From: Marinomonas vulgaris
GTDB lineage: Bacteria > Pseudomonadota > Gammaproteobacteria > Pseudomonadales > Marinomonadaceae
Direction of reading: 5' to 3'
Assembly (NCBI RefSeq): GCF_018145875.1
Contig: NZ_JAGSSV010000003.1
Span: forward strand, 1-64,000
Length of the DNA stretch: 64,000 nt
Shown here: positions 1-9,286 of the stretch, one piece after another
Layout: each line of letters starts with the position of its first letter
Numbering within the stretch: position 1 is the stretch's first letter
Notes under the pieces: model-generated
Databases searched by the model: none
Seen by the model: the letters and a program-made list of their open reading frames with translations, nothing else
What the model was told of the DNA's origin: nothing
Position numbers and translations under genes: made by a program

Positions 1-132
1 ATGTTAAACTATATCGATAAACATTAAGTCATTTTCTTTAAATTGAAGCTATTTATAGAAAAAACTAAAAATAATAATTTCACATGATACCTCGCGCTTG
101 ATATGGTGCCGTCATTCACAAGGAGTTTTAAA

Positions 133-750
133 ATGACGTTTTCACTTTGGTTTTCGCTGTTCATTATTTGTCTATTAGGCGCTATGTCGCCAGGGCCTAG
201 CCTCGCGATTGTGGTGAAACACAGTCTAGCTGGAGGGCGTGCGAATGGTCTGGCGACGTCGTGGGCTCATGCGGCGGGGATAGGGCTATACGCTTTGGTT
301 TCCTTGCTCGGCTTGGCGGTGGTGTTTCATCAATTTCCCCTCTTATTTAAGGCGATTAGCTTAGCAGGCGCGGCGTATTTGGCGTATCTCGGGGTAAATG
401 CTCTGCTGTCTAAAGGTGGCATTGCGACCAAGTTGGAATCTGGCCAAGCGGTTAGTGCGTTCCAAGCCGCCAAAGAAGGCTTTTTGATTTCCATACTCAG
501 TCCCAAAATTGCGCTGTTTTTTACCGCCTTATTTAGTCCATTTGTGGCCACCATACAGGATATGAGCGGCAAGGTGATGATGGTGGCAACGCCTTTTCTC
601 GTCGATGGTCTATGGTACACCCTCATTGCTGTGCTGCTTTCTAGCCCACGCTTGCTCAATAAGCTCAAACACAATGCGATGTTGATTGATCGCTTATCCG
701 GTTTGGTCCTGATTCTGCTGGCCGGTTACGTTGTGATCACTGTGTTATAA
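133..750 (+). CDS. LysE/RhtB-family amino-acid exporter
   Basis: Predicted inner-membrane exporter of 205 residues, the usual LysE/RhtB length. The N-terminal segment carries the family signature GAMSPGPSLAIVV around residues 15-27, followed by a glycine-rich loop (SLAGGRANGL), and there are five or six hydrophobic segments. The family exports amino acids or their homologues (homoserine, threonine, lysine); the substrate here cannot be read from sequence. The start at 133 is chosen because AAGGAG at 120-125 sits 7 bases upstream, whereas an in-frame ATG at 103 has no ribosome site. It lies 19 bases before the next gene on the same strand, so the two may be co-transcribed. The first 132 bases of the window are AT-rich and show no other gene. 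Confidence 0.88.
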   Translation: MTFSLWFSLFIICLLGAMSPGPSLAIVVKHSLAGGRANGLATSWAHAAGIGLYALVSLLGLAVVFHQFPLLFKAISLAGAAYLAYLGVNALLSKGGIATKLESGQAVSAFQAAKEGFLISILSPKIALFFTALFSPFVATIQDMSGKVMMVATPFLVDGLWYTLIAVLLSSPRLLNKLKHNAMLIDRLSGLVLILLAGYVVITVL

Positions 751-769
751 ACACCTCTTTGGAATACCC

Positions 770-1996
770 ATGAAACGACTGCAACGCCTAGCGCAGCACA
801 ACGCTGTGTATTTACTTTTATTCATCCTGTTGATGGCGTTGAGTTTGCGTGGCCCCGTGACAGGAATCGCGCCGCTATTAAGCCGAATCAGCAACGATTT
901 GGGACTAAACAGCTCAGAATCGGGGTTATTGACCAGTTTGCCTTTGCTGGCGTTTGCTTTTTTCGCTCCAGTGGCCTCGTGGCTAACGCGATTCTTCGCG
1001 ATTGAACGTATTCTCGCAGCGGGCGTGGGCTTGATCGCCCTTGGCATGGTGATGAGAACCTTAGGATCGACGCAAACCTTGTACTTCGGTGCCGCCGTGA
1101 TTGGCGCTGGAATCGCCATAGGCAATGTACTCTTGCCCAGTTTGCTCAAACGGGAGTTCCCTGAGCACATTATTCAGCTGACCGCCGTGTATGTGTTGAT
1201 GATGAGCATTGGTGGCTTTTTGATGTCGAGCTTTGTTGTGCCGCTGAGTGTCTTTGCCGAAAGCGCCAATATCACCTTGCCGCTCAGCAACGCACCGATG
1301 AGTGGCTGGTCGTTTGCACTCGCCTGCCAAATCTTGTTTATTGCCTTACCGCTGGCGGTCTGGTTCAGTGGCAAAATCCCACTGCATAAAGCATCGCCAA
1401 GCCCCACCCTAGAGGTGTCTTCGTCTGTATGGCGCTCTCTGACGGCTTGGCAGGTAGCCGGTTTTCTCGCGCTGAATTCTCTGATGAATTACATTGTTGT
1501 GGCATGGGTGCCAGCGATTTTAATAAGCCAAGGTTACAGCGACACCACGGCGGGCTTGTATCAGGGCTATTTGCAATTAGCAGGCGCTGCGCCTTCTTTG
1601 TTGCTGGCGCCTTTTATTCATCGATTGGGCAGCCATCGCCGGCTTTGTTCTGTCTCAACAGGCTTAACCTTCCTAAGTTTAGTGGGCTTTTTGTTTATGC
1701 CAGCTTGGTCTGCCGTTTGGTCAGTGAGTTTTGGTTTTGGCGTCAGCATGGGGTTCATTTTAGGCCTGTCTTTTGTCGGCATGCGCACCCACAGCCCAAA
1801 ACAAGCGGCGGCCTTGTCGGGTATGGCACAACTGATTGGCTATACTTTGGCGGCTATTGGCCCCGTCGTAATCGGTGCCCTGTATGACTGGCAACAGTCT
1901 TGGGATATTCCCTTGTATTTGCTGCTCGTCATTTGCAGTATTTGGATCGTTTTAGGCTGGTTTGCTAGCCCTAAACCTAAACCAGCAGTGCTATAA
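770..1996 (+). CDS. MFS transporter, CynX/NimT (cyanate/nitroimidazole) type
   Basis: Major facilitator superfamily carrier of 408 residues with about twelve hydrophobic segments. The N-terminus has the CynX/NimT-like pattern LRGPVTGIAPLL followed by a stretch like LGLNSSESGLLTSLPLLAFA, which marks this subfamily. Members include the E. coli cyanate transporter CynX and 2-nitroimidazole exporter NimT, but substrates across the family are mostly unknown, and no cyanase gene lies nearby. It follows the LysE-type gene by 19 bases and ends 37 bases before the next start, suggesting a small transport cluster. The family call is solid; the substrate is not assigned. Confidence 0.85.
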   Translation: MKRLQRLAQHNAVYLLLFILLMALSLRGPVTGIAPLLSRISNDLGLNSSESGLLTSLPLLAFAFFAPVASWLTRFFAIERILAAGVGLIALGMVMRTLGSTQTLYFGAAVIGAGIAIGNVLLPSLLKREFPEHIIQLTAVYVLMMSIGGFLMSSFVVPLSVFAESANITLPLSNAPMSGWSFALACQILFIALPLAVWFSGKIPLHKASPSPTLEVSSSVWRSLTAWQVAGFLALNSLMNYIVVAWVPAILISQGYSDTTAGLYQGYLQLAGAAPSLLLAPFIHRLGSHRRLCSVSTGLTFLSLVGFLFMPAWSAVWSVSFGFGVSMGFILGLSFVGMRTHSPKQAAALSGMAQLIGYTLAAIGPVVIGALYDWQQSWDIPLYLLLVICSIWIVLGWFASPKPKPAVL

Positions 1997-2033
1997 TCGT
2001 CCATTATTTGTGTATTTAAGGACAATCACGTCA

Positions 2034-4022
2034 ATGTATCAGAACCGAATGCGATCCCTTTTGGTTACCCTCGCACTACAGGCTATTGTTATCACTCTAG
2101 TCTTAATGCTTGGTCGTTATCTTATGCTTCAGTATTTTGCTTCGCCAGAAGAGCTCGCAAAGTACAGTGACGATGTCATCAGGATGTGGTCGATCGGGAT
2201 ACGATATGATCTTCGTATCGCAGGCATGTTCATGACGCTGTTTTATTTGGTAGGACTACTACTCTGCTCTCACCGTCTTTCATGGCGCTTTTTACAGGTA
2301 ATAACACCCACTCTGATGGGATTAATTGTCTTCACTACCGCCATGGTGACCATCAGTAATTTTTACTACTACCAAACCTACCACAATCATTTTGACATCT
2401 TCGCGTTTGGCTTGGCAGACGATGACACCAAAAGTGTGCTGTTGAACATTTGGCAAGATTATCCTGTCGTGAAAGGTGTATTGGCATCTCTGTTTCTTGG
2501 TTATGTTTCTTACCGCCTAGCGAAGCACACATTGCGAGACCAGCCCCGTAAACCTTGGAACTTGGTAGTGTTTATTGTGTATGTGCTGATTGCATTTATT
2601 GTGCTGTTTCTCGCGGCACGAGGCAGTGTCGGCACCTTCCCCCTTCGTCGTGGTAATGCACAAGTATCTGAGCTTTTGCTGCTCAATAAACTGTCTCCTA
2701 ATGGTTTTATGGCGCTGGATTGGGCCTTAAAAGACAAAAAAATGGACGCTTCTTTTGCGCCGGTCAGTCGAGAAAAAGGTCAAGAGTTAAAAGCCATACT
2801 CGGCTTCGATGGCATAGACGCCAAAACAGCGCCGAATACCTGGCTAGAATCCAACAAGCCTAATGTGGTTGTGTCTGTCATGGAGAGCTTTGGTAGTAAC
2901 ATGTTGGCTTTTGATCACCCTGAAAAAAACGACCTTTTAGGACAACTACGTGGTCACTTTCAAGAAGATTTTGTTTTTAAACGCTTTTTATCTGAAGACA
3001 ACGGTACCGCACCATCGTTAGCGGCCATGCTGTTTCACAGCCCATTTGAAAACATCAGCCACGGCTCAGAGCAGAAAACAAAACTGCAAGGTGTGCCCTT
3101 TAATGTATATAAGAACGCCGGCTATAAAACCGTTTTTATCTCACCGGGCAACATGGCTTGGCGCAACTTATCAACCTATTTACCCTTGCAAGATGTCGAC
3201 GTGGTGTATGACCAAAACACGCTGATGGGGATGTACCCTGAATCCGAAGCTGAACTGGGCGCTTGGGGCGTGCCGGACGATTACGCTTACCGTTTAGCCG
3301 AATACTTGCTCAGCGTCAGCCAAGAGCCCTTATTCATCACCATTTTAACCATTACTAACCATCCGCCTTATGAAGCACCCGCACGTTACGAGGCTTACCC
3401 TTATGCCATTACGCCCGATGTGGCAGCGCACACGGAAGATGATGCAGCAGCGGTAAACGATTTACTCAAAGCCTATCAATATGCGGCCGATGCCTTTGGT
3501 CAATTTGTCACTAAGGTCGAACAGTCTGATGCCGGCAAAAATACGATCATCGCTGCAACGGGTGATCATCAAATGCGCCGTTTGAACGCCACCTACCCTG
3601 TCGAACAAGCGCTTGATCGTGCCGTACCCTTTTATCTTCACGTGCCAAAAGCCATTTTGGAAAACACTGAATGGACGTATGACCCAAGTCGAGTGGGTTC
3701 CCACAAGGACATCTTCCCCACTTTGTACAACGTGAGTTTGTCAGACACAGAATATCGAACCCTTGCCGGCCGTAATATGTTGGCACCAGAAGACGACAAG
3801 AGTCGCGCTTTTGGGTATAACGTCACCCTATGGATCGATGAAAACGGTGCCTACCCCATGAGCGGCAAAGCGGCCTTTTACCCTTGGGAAAGCACGACCA
3901 GCTTACGCACCAGCGGAGACAGTGAAACGCCAAGCGAAGAGCAACAAAGCCGACAACAGGCTTTACCTGATTTATTGCGTTGGCAGTTAAATTCTCAGGT
4001 GCGCGGCTTTAAAACAGACTAA
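2034..4022 (+). CDS. LTA synthase family (sulfatase-fold) membrane phosphotransferase
   Basis: Membrane enzyme of 662 residues related to LtaS/OpgB phosphoglycerol transferases. The first ~200 residues hold about five transmembrane helices and the rest is an extracytoplasmic alkaline-phosphatase/sulfatase-fold domain. Visible elements are the NVVVSVMESFG strand near residue 277 (metal-binding Glu), NGTAPS near 324 with the probable nucleophilic Thr, TNHPPYE and the metal-binding ATGDHQ. In Gram-negative bacteria such proteins modify periplasmic glucans or envelope glycans; the acceptor here is unknown. The start at 2034 has AAGGA at 2018-2022; a longer frame from 1962 would overlap the preceding gene. 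Its stop overlaps by 4 bases the stop of the convergent kinase gene. Confidence 0.85.
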   Translation: MYQNRMRSLLVTLALQAIVITLVLMLGRYLMLQYFASPEELAKYSDDVIRMWSIGIRYDLRIAGMFMTLFYLVGLLLCSHRLSWRFLQVITPTLMGLIVFTTAMVTISNFYYYQTYHNHFDIFAFGLADDDTKSVLLNIWQDYPVVKGVLASLFLGYVSYRLAKHTLRDQPRKPWNLVVFIVYVLIAFIVLFLAARGSVGTFPLRRGNAQVSELLLLNKLSPNGFMALDWALKDKKMDASFAPVSREKGQELKAILGFDGIDAKTAPNTWLESNKPNVVVSVMESFGSNMLAFDHPEKNDLLGQLRGHFQEDFVFKRFLSEDNGTAPSLAAMLFHSPFENISHGSEQKTKLQGVPFNVYKNAGYKTVFISPGNMAWRNLSTYLPLQDVDVVYDQNTLMGMYPESEAELGAWGVPDDYAYRLAEYLLSVSQEPLFITILTITNHPPYEAPARYEAYPYAITPDVAAHTEDDAAAVNDLLKAYQYAADAFGQFVTKVEQSDAGKNTIIAATGDHQMRRLNATYPVEQALDRAVPFYLHVPKAILENTEWTYDPSRVGSHKDIFPTLYNVSLSDTEYRTLAGRNMLAPEDDKSRAFGYNVTLWIDENGAYPMSGKAAFYPWESTTSLRTSGDSETPSEEQQSRQQALPDLLRWQLNSQVRGFKTD

Positions 4023-5935
4023 TACTCTGAGTTAATATTCACGTCAGCAAAGCGGGGAACAGTCAAGGTGAAGCAGGAACCAACGCCCACTTCGGATTCG
4101 AATTCAATGCGGCCGTTCATCAATTTATCCACCCATTGACTGACGAGGTGCAAGCCGAGCCCGGTGTGATGCTTCACGCGGCCAGTAGTCATGAATGGCT
4201 GAAAGATGTGTTGCTTGATGTCGGGGGCGATACCGCGCCCGTTATCACGAATGGATAAAACGAGTGACTCTTGGTATTTCTTGGCCGTAAGTGTGATCAC
4301 GCCTTTATCGCGGTGATGAAAGGCGTGATCAAGGGCGTTATCAACGAGGTTTTGAATGATTTGCGACATGGCTCCCGGGTAACCCAACATGTCAATGTCG
4401 TCAGGACAGTCAATATCAAGACGAATATCGGAGCGCTTTTTAAGCACAGGTTTGTAAGTAAACACTATATCGTTAACAACATTATGCAATTGAAAAGCTT
4501 GAATCTCTTGGGCCGTGCGATCAGACACAATGCGTTTAAAGCTCGCCACAACATCCAGCGCGCGAACCAAGTTTTTATCCGCAATAGACAAAGACTGATT
4601 GATGCCTTTGCTCACTTCACTCGGTATCGCCTTTTCTTCTTTGTTCATCCACGCTTGGCACGACGACAAGGCCATTCTCACACCGCCCAATGGCGTGTGC
4701 ATTTCATGGGCCAAACCAGCTAACATCAAACCTAAAGACGATAATTTGCTCGTTTCGACCAACTCATCCTGTAAATCCACTAATTGTTTGTTCGTGCGGC
4801 TGAGCTTTTCGTTGGCACGCTCAACGAGGGCTTTTTCTTGTTTTACCAAGGTTAGTAGCCGGTAGGTTTCGAATTGAGCGGTTATTTGCCGCCACACCAA
4901 CCAAAACACAATGTAGAAGACAAAACCCGCGATACCAAAAATGGTTGCGATCAAGGTCAACCGCCAAGACGCTACCGCCTCTTCATAAGATCGCGCTATA
5001 AAAAATAACGGCGGAACACCAGTTTGCTGCGTCACATCGTCTTCATCCAGATAGACTTTATGTAGACTCCACAACCGATGACTGTCGAACAAATGTTCTC
5101 GCTCATTCATCTGGTTCATTTCTTCCCAAATCGCCGGTGCAGTCACCTTTATATTGGCCCCTTTGTCATCTGGGTATAAAATGCCTCCCCATTCCAAAAG
5201 TGGATCTTGGGAGAGCACCCAGTACCCATTGGCATCCAAGATTTCTACGTACAGGCTTTCACGGTTAAAAGAACGAATCGCGTCAAACAACGGCGTCAAG
5301 TCATAATTGACAACCAATATACCGGGCACATCTGGGCTCACTTGCACCACGCCACGAATAGTCGGCTGCAACGGTCGAATGATTTCTTTATTTTCAATGT
5401 TTAGATCTAGGGAGGAAATCAAGACATCATTGCTCGCCGCTTTTGGCACAATATCCATATAGTGTCGATCGGATTTGTCTTGCAATTGATTATTAGGTAC
5501 TCGTGTTGTAAGACCATTTTGAGAATTGATACGAATGAGCTCTTGCCCTTCTAGACTCAACCAACGCACTTGAGAAATCAGATTAGAAGTTTGAGCAAAC
5601 CGTGTAAATTCGGCCACAATTTGATCTTCCAATGGCGCTAATAAAAACTCAGTTTGGTTGGCATCTACAAATGATTTGCCTTCTTGTAAGACTAGGCGTG
5701 CTCGAACACTGTTGCGCAACAACAAGGTTACACGCTTAATATGACCCACTTCTCGGCTAAAAGCACTCACACTTCGAGACAAAATATCGGCCTCATTCAG
5801 CGCCAGTTGACTTACCTTACTGTCCCAGAAAAATCGGTAACTACCCCAGCTTAACAGTAGAATAAAGACTAAAATGCCTGATAAGCACACTATTAATAGT
5901 GGTTTTTTTTTGCTGGCACTCTGTCCAATAAACAT
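4019..5935 (-). CDS. Membrane sensor histidine kinase with large periplasmic domain
   Basis: Sensor kinase of 638 residues. A transmembrane helix at about residues 12-32 and a second at about 328-350 enclose a ~290-residue periplasmic region whose length and layout suggest a double-Cache/PAS-like ligand sensor (inferred). A short coiled coil leads to a HisKA-like segment with GLAHEMHTPLGG (phosphoacceptor His410). The HATPase domain has its N box at NLVDNALDH (529-537), DNGRGIAP and TGLGLHLV. It lies 7 bases downstream of the REC-EAL regulator gene on the same strand, so the two very likely form a cognate pair with cyclic-di-GMP output. Its 3' end converges with, and overlaps by 4 bases, the LTA-synthase-like gene. 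Confidence 0.88.
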   Translation of the reverse strand: MFIGQSASKKKPLLIVCLSGILVFILLLSWGSYRFFWDSKVSQLALNEADILSRSVSAFSREVGHIKRVTLLLRNSVRARLVLQEGKSFVDANQTEFLLAPLEDQIVAEFTRFAQTSNLISQVRWLSLEGQELIRINSQNGLTTRVPNNQLQDKSDRHYMDIVPKAASNDVLISSLDLNIENKEIIRPLQPTIRGVVQVSPDVPGILVVNYDLTPLFDAIRSFNRESLYVEILDANGYWVLSQDPLLEWGGILYPDDKGANIKVTAPAIWEEMNQMNEREHLFDSHRLWSLHKVYLDEDDVTQQTGVPPLFFIARSYEEAVASWRLTLIATIFGIAGFVFYIVFWLVWRQITAQFETYRLLTLVKQEKALVERANEKLSRTNKQLVDLQDELVETSKLSSLGLMLAGLAHEMHTPLGGVRMALSSCQAWMNKEEKAIPSEVSKGINQSLSIADKNLVRALDVVASFKRIVSDRTAQEIQAFQLHNVVNDIVFTYKPVLKKRSDIRLDIDCPDDIDMLGYPGAMSQIIQNLVDNALDHAFHHRDKGVITLTAKKYQESLVLSIRDNGRGIAPDIKQHIFQPFMTTGRVKHHTGLGLHLVSQWVDKLMNGRIEFESEVGVGSCFTLTVPRFADVNINSEY

Positions 5936-5942
5936 TAAACGA

Positions 5943-8114
5943 TCAATCCGCTTGAGCCCATTTTAATGTTTTCTCCAATGACATCGGCTTAGCAAACAAA
6001 TACCCTTGTCCATGTTCACAGCCAAGAGATAAAAGATGATTTTTTTGCTGCTCAGTTTCAATACCTTCTGCGATTACATTAAAGCCAAGGTTATGCCCAA
6101 GCTCAATAATCATTTTCAAAATTTTCCAATCTTTCTCCGATTCATCCATGCGCCAGACAAAGCTATGGTCAATTTTAATGGTCGAAACGGACAAGGTTGA
6201 TAGATACGCTAAGGAAGAGTAACCCGTACCAAAATCATCAATATTGATACCGACACCTAAATCCTTCAACGCCGATAAATGAGCATTGATGTAACTTTTT
6301 TCTTCAATAAATTGCGACTCTGTGATCTCTAATTCGATCATATCGTAAGGCACATCTTCTTCAGCTAACAAGCTATTGAAGCAATCAAAATAATCTGGAC
6401 GTATGATCTCGCTGCCTGCCACATTGACCGAAATGGGTACATGTACACCAATGGCTTTTAGAGCATTAATTGCCCTACAGGATTGCCGAACCATTTGCTG
6501 GTCCAACTTATCGATCAAGCCGCTGCTTTCTGCCAAAGCAATAAACTGATCAGGTGGAATAAAGGTACCGTCTTTATAGATCCAGCGCGCTAATGCTTCG
6601 AATCCAATAAGGGTGTTGGTTTTAAAATCCAATTTGGGTTGAAAATACGCCACAATCCCATCGTTGACGATCGCTTCTCTGAGGTCTTTGAGTAATTCAT
6701 AGCGACCGAACATGGCCTCAGCGAGCGAGTCTGAAAACGCCAAAAACGACACACCATCGTATTTAGCCCGTTCTAAAGTGCTTTTGCCCACACTGACTAA
6801 CTGCTCAGCGTTGTAAGAAGGAAAATCACTAAACTTCACCAAACTAACCGTTAAATCTAAAGCATAGGTCGCACTATCGACGGTCACACTGGAATGAATC
6901 ACGCGCTCCAATGAAGACGCATTGAACGTCTGCTCACCGTATACCAAGAGCACCAGTGTATCGCGCTCCAACAAAGAAATGTCTACTGAACCATCAAAAA
7001 ACTGGCTGAGGTGTTCATACAAGGACAGGGTCAATTGGTCGCAATACTTGCTGCCCAACACCGATTCTGTGTACGCCAAATCCTCCACATAAAACATCAG
7101 AAGTGTGGCTTTTTCCCGCTCCCATGAAAACATGTCGCGGATTTCACGCACCAACCAGTTTTTGTTATGGATGCCCAACGTCGGCTCTATGTAAGCCAAT
7201 TCCGTGAGTTTATTGTGCAGAGCCACATTACGAAAACCAGCACGAATATTTTCACAAAAAACTTGCAGTAAATTGATCTCATTCGACATCAACTGGCGCT
7301 CTAATTTCACCACCACCAAATACTCGAGGCCATCGAGCTCTTTGCTGGAGAAATAGAGCACGGAAAAGCCTTCCAAAAAAACGTGACTTTTTTGTGTGTT
7401 GGCCTGCTCTACTGCATTTTTTAATACGGTGTCTTCGATAACCGACAAAAAATGTTTGTGCGTATGCTGAGAAAATTCGCCGCTACCTGCCACAATTAAG
7501 GCTTTGTCGATCGCTTCGTCTTCAGGGTGATAGAGACAAACAATGCCGCCATTTTTTACTTTCAGCAGCAAGGCAATTTCTTCAAGAATGGAATGAGAGT
7601 AGTCGGTAATATCGCACTTTGCTGCTAAGCGTTGGCTCGCTGCTAACAATAACTGCATACCATGACGCGCTTCTTTCATGTCCGAAAGGTGCTCCCAAGT
7701 GCGCAGGTTGCTTAACACAATGGTTTGCAGATGAGCTTGAGTAAGGTCGGATTTACACCAGTAATCATCGATGTCGTATTGGCCAATTAAATCGTCTACG
7801 GGTGCCATCCCCGGCTGCCCAGTCAATAACACGATGCGCATTAGATCATTGCCAATAACATCTCGAATAATTCGGATCAGACGCAAGCCAGCTTGGTCGG
7901 TTTCCATCACCACATCTAAGAACACCACGGCAATATCTGGGTTCGCAGCGATCACAGTGGCTGCTTCACTGGCCGACGCAGCAGTCAGAAACTCCACCTT
8001 TTTGCCGTCGTAATTAAGTGCGCTTAAGCCATTAAGCAAGGCTTCTTGATAATCTGGATCATCTTCCACTGACAGTATTTTGCAGTATGCTCGTTTATCG
8101 GAAGGTAAGTCCAT
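5943..8114 (-). CDS. Response regulator with degenerate GGDEF and EAL domains (c-di-GMP phosphodiesterase)
   Basis: Protein of 723 residues. Residues ~12-135 form a receiver (acidic EDD at 17-19, phosphoacceptor Asp67 in FLDVVM). Residues ~140-310 resemble the DUF3369-type linker found in such regulators, ~310-460 a GGDEF fold, and ~470-715 an EAL domain. The GGDEF active site is lost: the position reads ERDTL, so it should not make cyclic-di-GMP. The EAL domain keeps FEALARW, ELEITES, IDDFGTGYSS and KIDHSFV, so hydrolysis of cyclic-di-GMP is expected. AAGGGG precedes the start at good spacing. It is the first gene of a two-gene operon with the downstream sensor kinase and diverges from gmk. 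Confidence 0.9.
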   Translation of the reverse strand: MDLPSDKRAYCKILSVEDDPDYQEALLNGLSALNYDGKKVEFLTAASASEAATVIAANPDIAVVFLDVVMETDQAGLRLIRIIRDVIGNDLMRIVLLTGQPGMAPVDDLIGQYDIDDYWCKSDLTQAHLQTIVLSNLRTWEHLSDMKEARHGMQLLLAASQRLAAKCDITDYSHSILEEIALLLKVKNGGIVCLYHPEDEAIDKALIVAGSGEFSQHTHKHFLSVIEDTVLKNAVEQANTQKSHVFLEGFSVLYFSSKELDGLEYLVVVKLERQLMSNEINLLQVFCENIRAGFRNVALHNKLTELAYIEPTLGIHNKNWLVREIRDMFSWEREKATLLMFYVEDLAYTESVLGSKYCDQLTLSLYEHLSQFFDGSVDISLLERDTLVLLVYGEQTFNASSLERVIHSSVTVDSATYALDLTVSLVKFSDFPSYNAEQLVSVGKSTLERAKYDGVSFLAFSDSLAEAMFGRYELLKDLREAIVNDGIVAYFQPKLDFKTNTLIGFEALARWIYKDGTFIPPDQFIALAESSGLIDKLDQQMVRQSCRAINALKAIGVHVPISVNVAGSEIIRPDYFDCFNSLLAEEDVPYDMIELEITESQFIEEKSYINAHLSALKDLGVGINIDDFGTGYSSLAYLSTLSVSTIKIDHSFVWRMDESEKDWKILKMIIELGHNLGFNVIAEGIETEQQKNHLLSLGCEHGQGYLFAKPMSLEKTLKWAQAD

Positions 8115-8317
8115 TGTGTCCCCTTGTGCGTCTTTTTATAGAGTGCCACGTTTTAACTGATGCAATAAGCCACTTCATCAGCTTTGAGTTTAGCCTGAAT
8201 AAATCTTAATTGCTCAGCAAATAATGGACAACCTCAGCGGCGATGAAAAGTGGTCGTTCCTACGTCTCATGATATAGTAAAATATTAAATAAACTGAAAG
8301 GCGGACAACACAAGCTC

Positions 8318-8941
8318 ATGTTGAAACATAAAGGTAATCTCTTCATCTTATCGGCTCCTTCCGGCGCAGGCAAATCTACCCTATATAAGGCATTGCTCAA
8401 TCAAGATGATAAGGTACGAATTTCCATTTCTCATACCACACGAGCACCACGTACCGGCGAAGAGCATGGTCGTGAATATTACTTTGTCGACGACGAATTC
8501 TTTTTAGACATGATAGCTGAAGACGCCTTTTTTGAGCATGCGCAAGTTTTTGATAACTACTACGGCACCTCTAAAGAGTCTATCTTCAATATGTTAGAGC
8601 AAGGACTGGATGTGATCTTAGAAATCGACTGGCAAGGCGCCCGCCAAATACGCCAGATATACCCTGAAGCGATCGGCATATTCATCTTACCGCCTTCTCT
8701 TGCTGACCTAGAAAGCCGCTTAAACAACAGAGCCACCGATACCGCCGAGGTCATCCAACGGCGCATGGCAAAAGCGGTCAACGAAATGTCCCATTACCAT
8801 GAATACGATTTTGTCATCATCAACGACGACTTTGATGCGGCCCTCACACAAATGGCGGCAATTTTTAGCGCTATGCGCTCGAAAACACCGATTATGCAAG
8901 AAAAACATGGCAATCTTATAAATGATCTCTTGTCATTGTAA
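8318..8941 (+). CDS. gmk: Guanylate kinase
   Basis: Cytosolic GMP/dGMP kinase (ATP + GMP to ADP + GDP), 207 residues, standard length. The P-loop APSGAGKST is near residues 13-21, followed by the GMP-binding ISHTTRAPRTGE and the GREYYFVDD region. The C-terminal lid segment NRATDTAEVIQRRM is intact. Placement immediately before rpoZ and spoT is the classic gammaproteobacterial gmk-rpoZ-spoT arrangement, linking guanine nucleotide supply, RNA polymerase assembly and ppGpp metabolism. A purine-rich AAAGGCGG lies 13-20 bases before the start, a rather long spacing; no better start is visible. Confidence 0.97.
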   Translation: MLKHKGNLFILSAPSGAGKSTLYKALLNQDDKVRISISHTTRAPRTGEEHGREYYFVDDEFFLDMIAEDAFFEHAQVFDNYYGTSKESIFNMLEQGLDVILEIDWQGARQIRQIYPEAIGIFILPPSLADLESRLNNRATDTAEVIQRRMAKAVNEMSHYHEYDFVIINDDFDAALTQMAAIFSAMRSKTPIMQEKHGNLINDLLSL

Positions 8942-8998
8942 GAAGCCGTTAAGTAGAATTACCTTTGGAAATATAGATAACCGAATACAGAGGTCAAG

Positions 8999-9223
8999 AT
9001 GGCTCGAGTTACCGTAGAAGATTGTTTAGAAAACGTTGATAACCGCTTTGAATTGGTGATGGTGGCGTCTAAACGCGCTCGTCAGCTTGCCACTGGCGGC
9101 GAAGACGCAAAAGTGCCTTTAGAAGGCGATAAAGTGACGGTTGTCGCCTTGCGCGAAATCGCAGAAAACGTGATCAACGTGCATAATGTTGATCAACAAA
9201 AACGTCCATTGCACGAGTTTTAA
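8999..9223 (+). CDS. rpoZ: RNA polymerase omega subunit
   Basis: Small subunit of 74 residues that helps assemble the beta-prime subunit and forms one ppGpp site in proteobacterial RNA polymerase. It begins [20 protein letters not shown] and carries the invariant [12 protein letters not shown] segment near residues 24-35; the length fits short omega subunits. It lies 57 bases after gmk and 63 bases before spoT, all on the same strand. The shared omega-SpoT locus is a conserved physical link between ppGpp synthesis and one of its binding partners. Confidence 0.97.
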   Translation: MARVTVEDCLENVDNRFELVMVASKRARQLATGGEDAKVPLEGDKVTVVALREIAENVINVHNVDQQKRPLHEF

Positions 9224-9286
9224 TCTCTATGGTGTCGCTCATAGCACAGCTCTCGCACTTTGTTTTTGCCTTAGTTGGGGTGAGCG

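Noticed and set aside
330..1170. Minus-strand frames opposite the LysE- and CynX-like genes
   Set aside because: They lie entirely inside well-supported membrane-protein genes, have no ribosome sites and no family resemblance.
4271..4865. Plus-strand frames inside the sensor-kinase gene
   Set aside because: They are antisense to the conserved HisKA/HATPase region and read as random, His/Arg-rich sequence.
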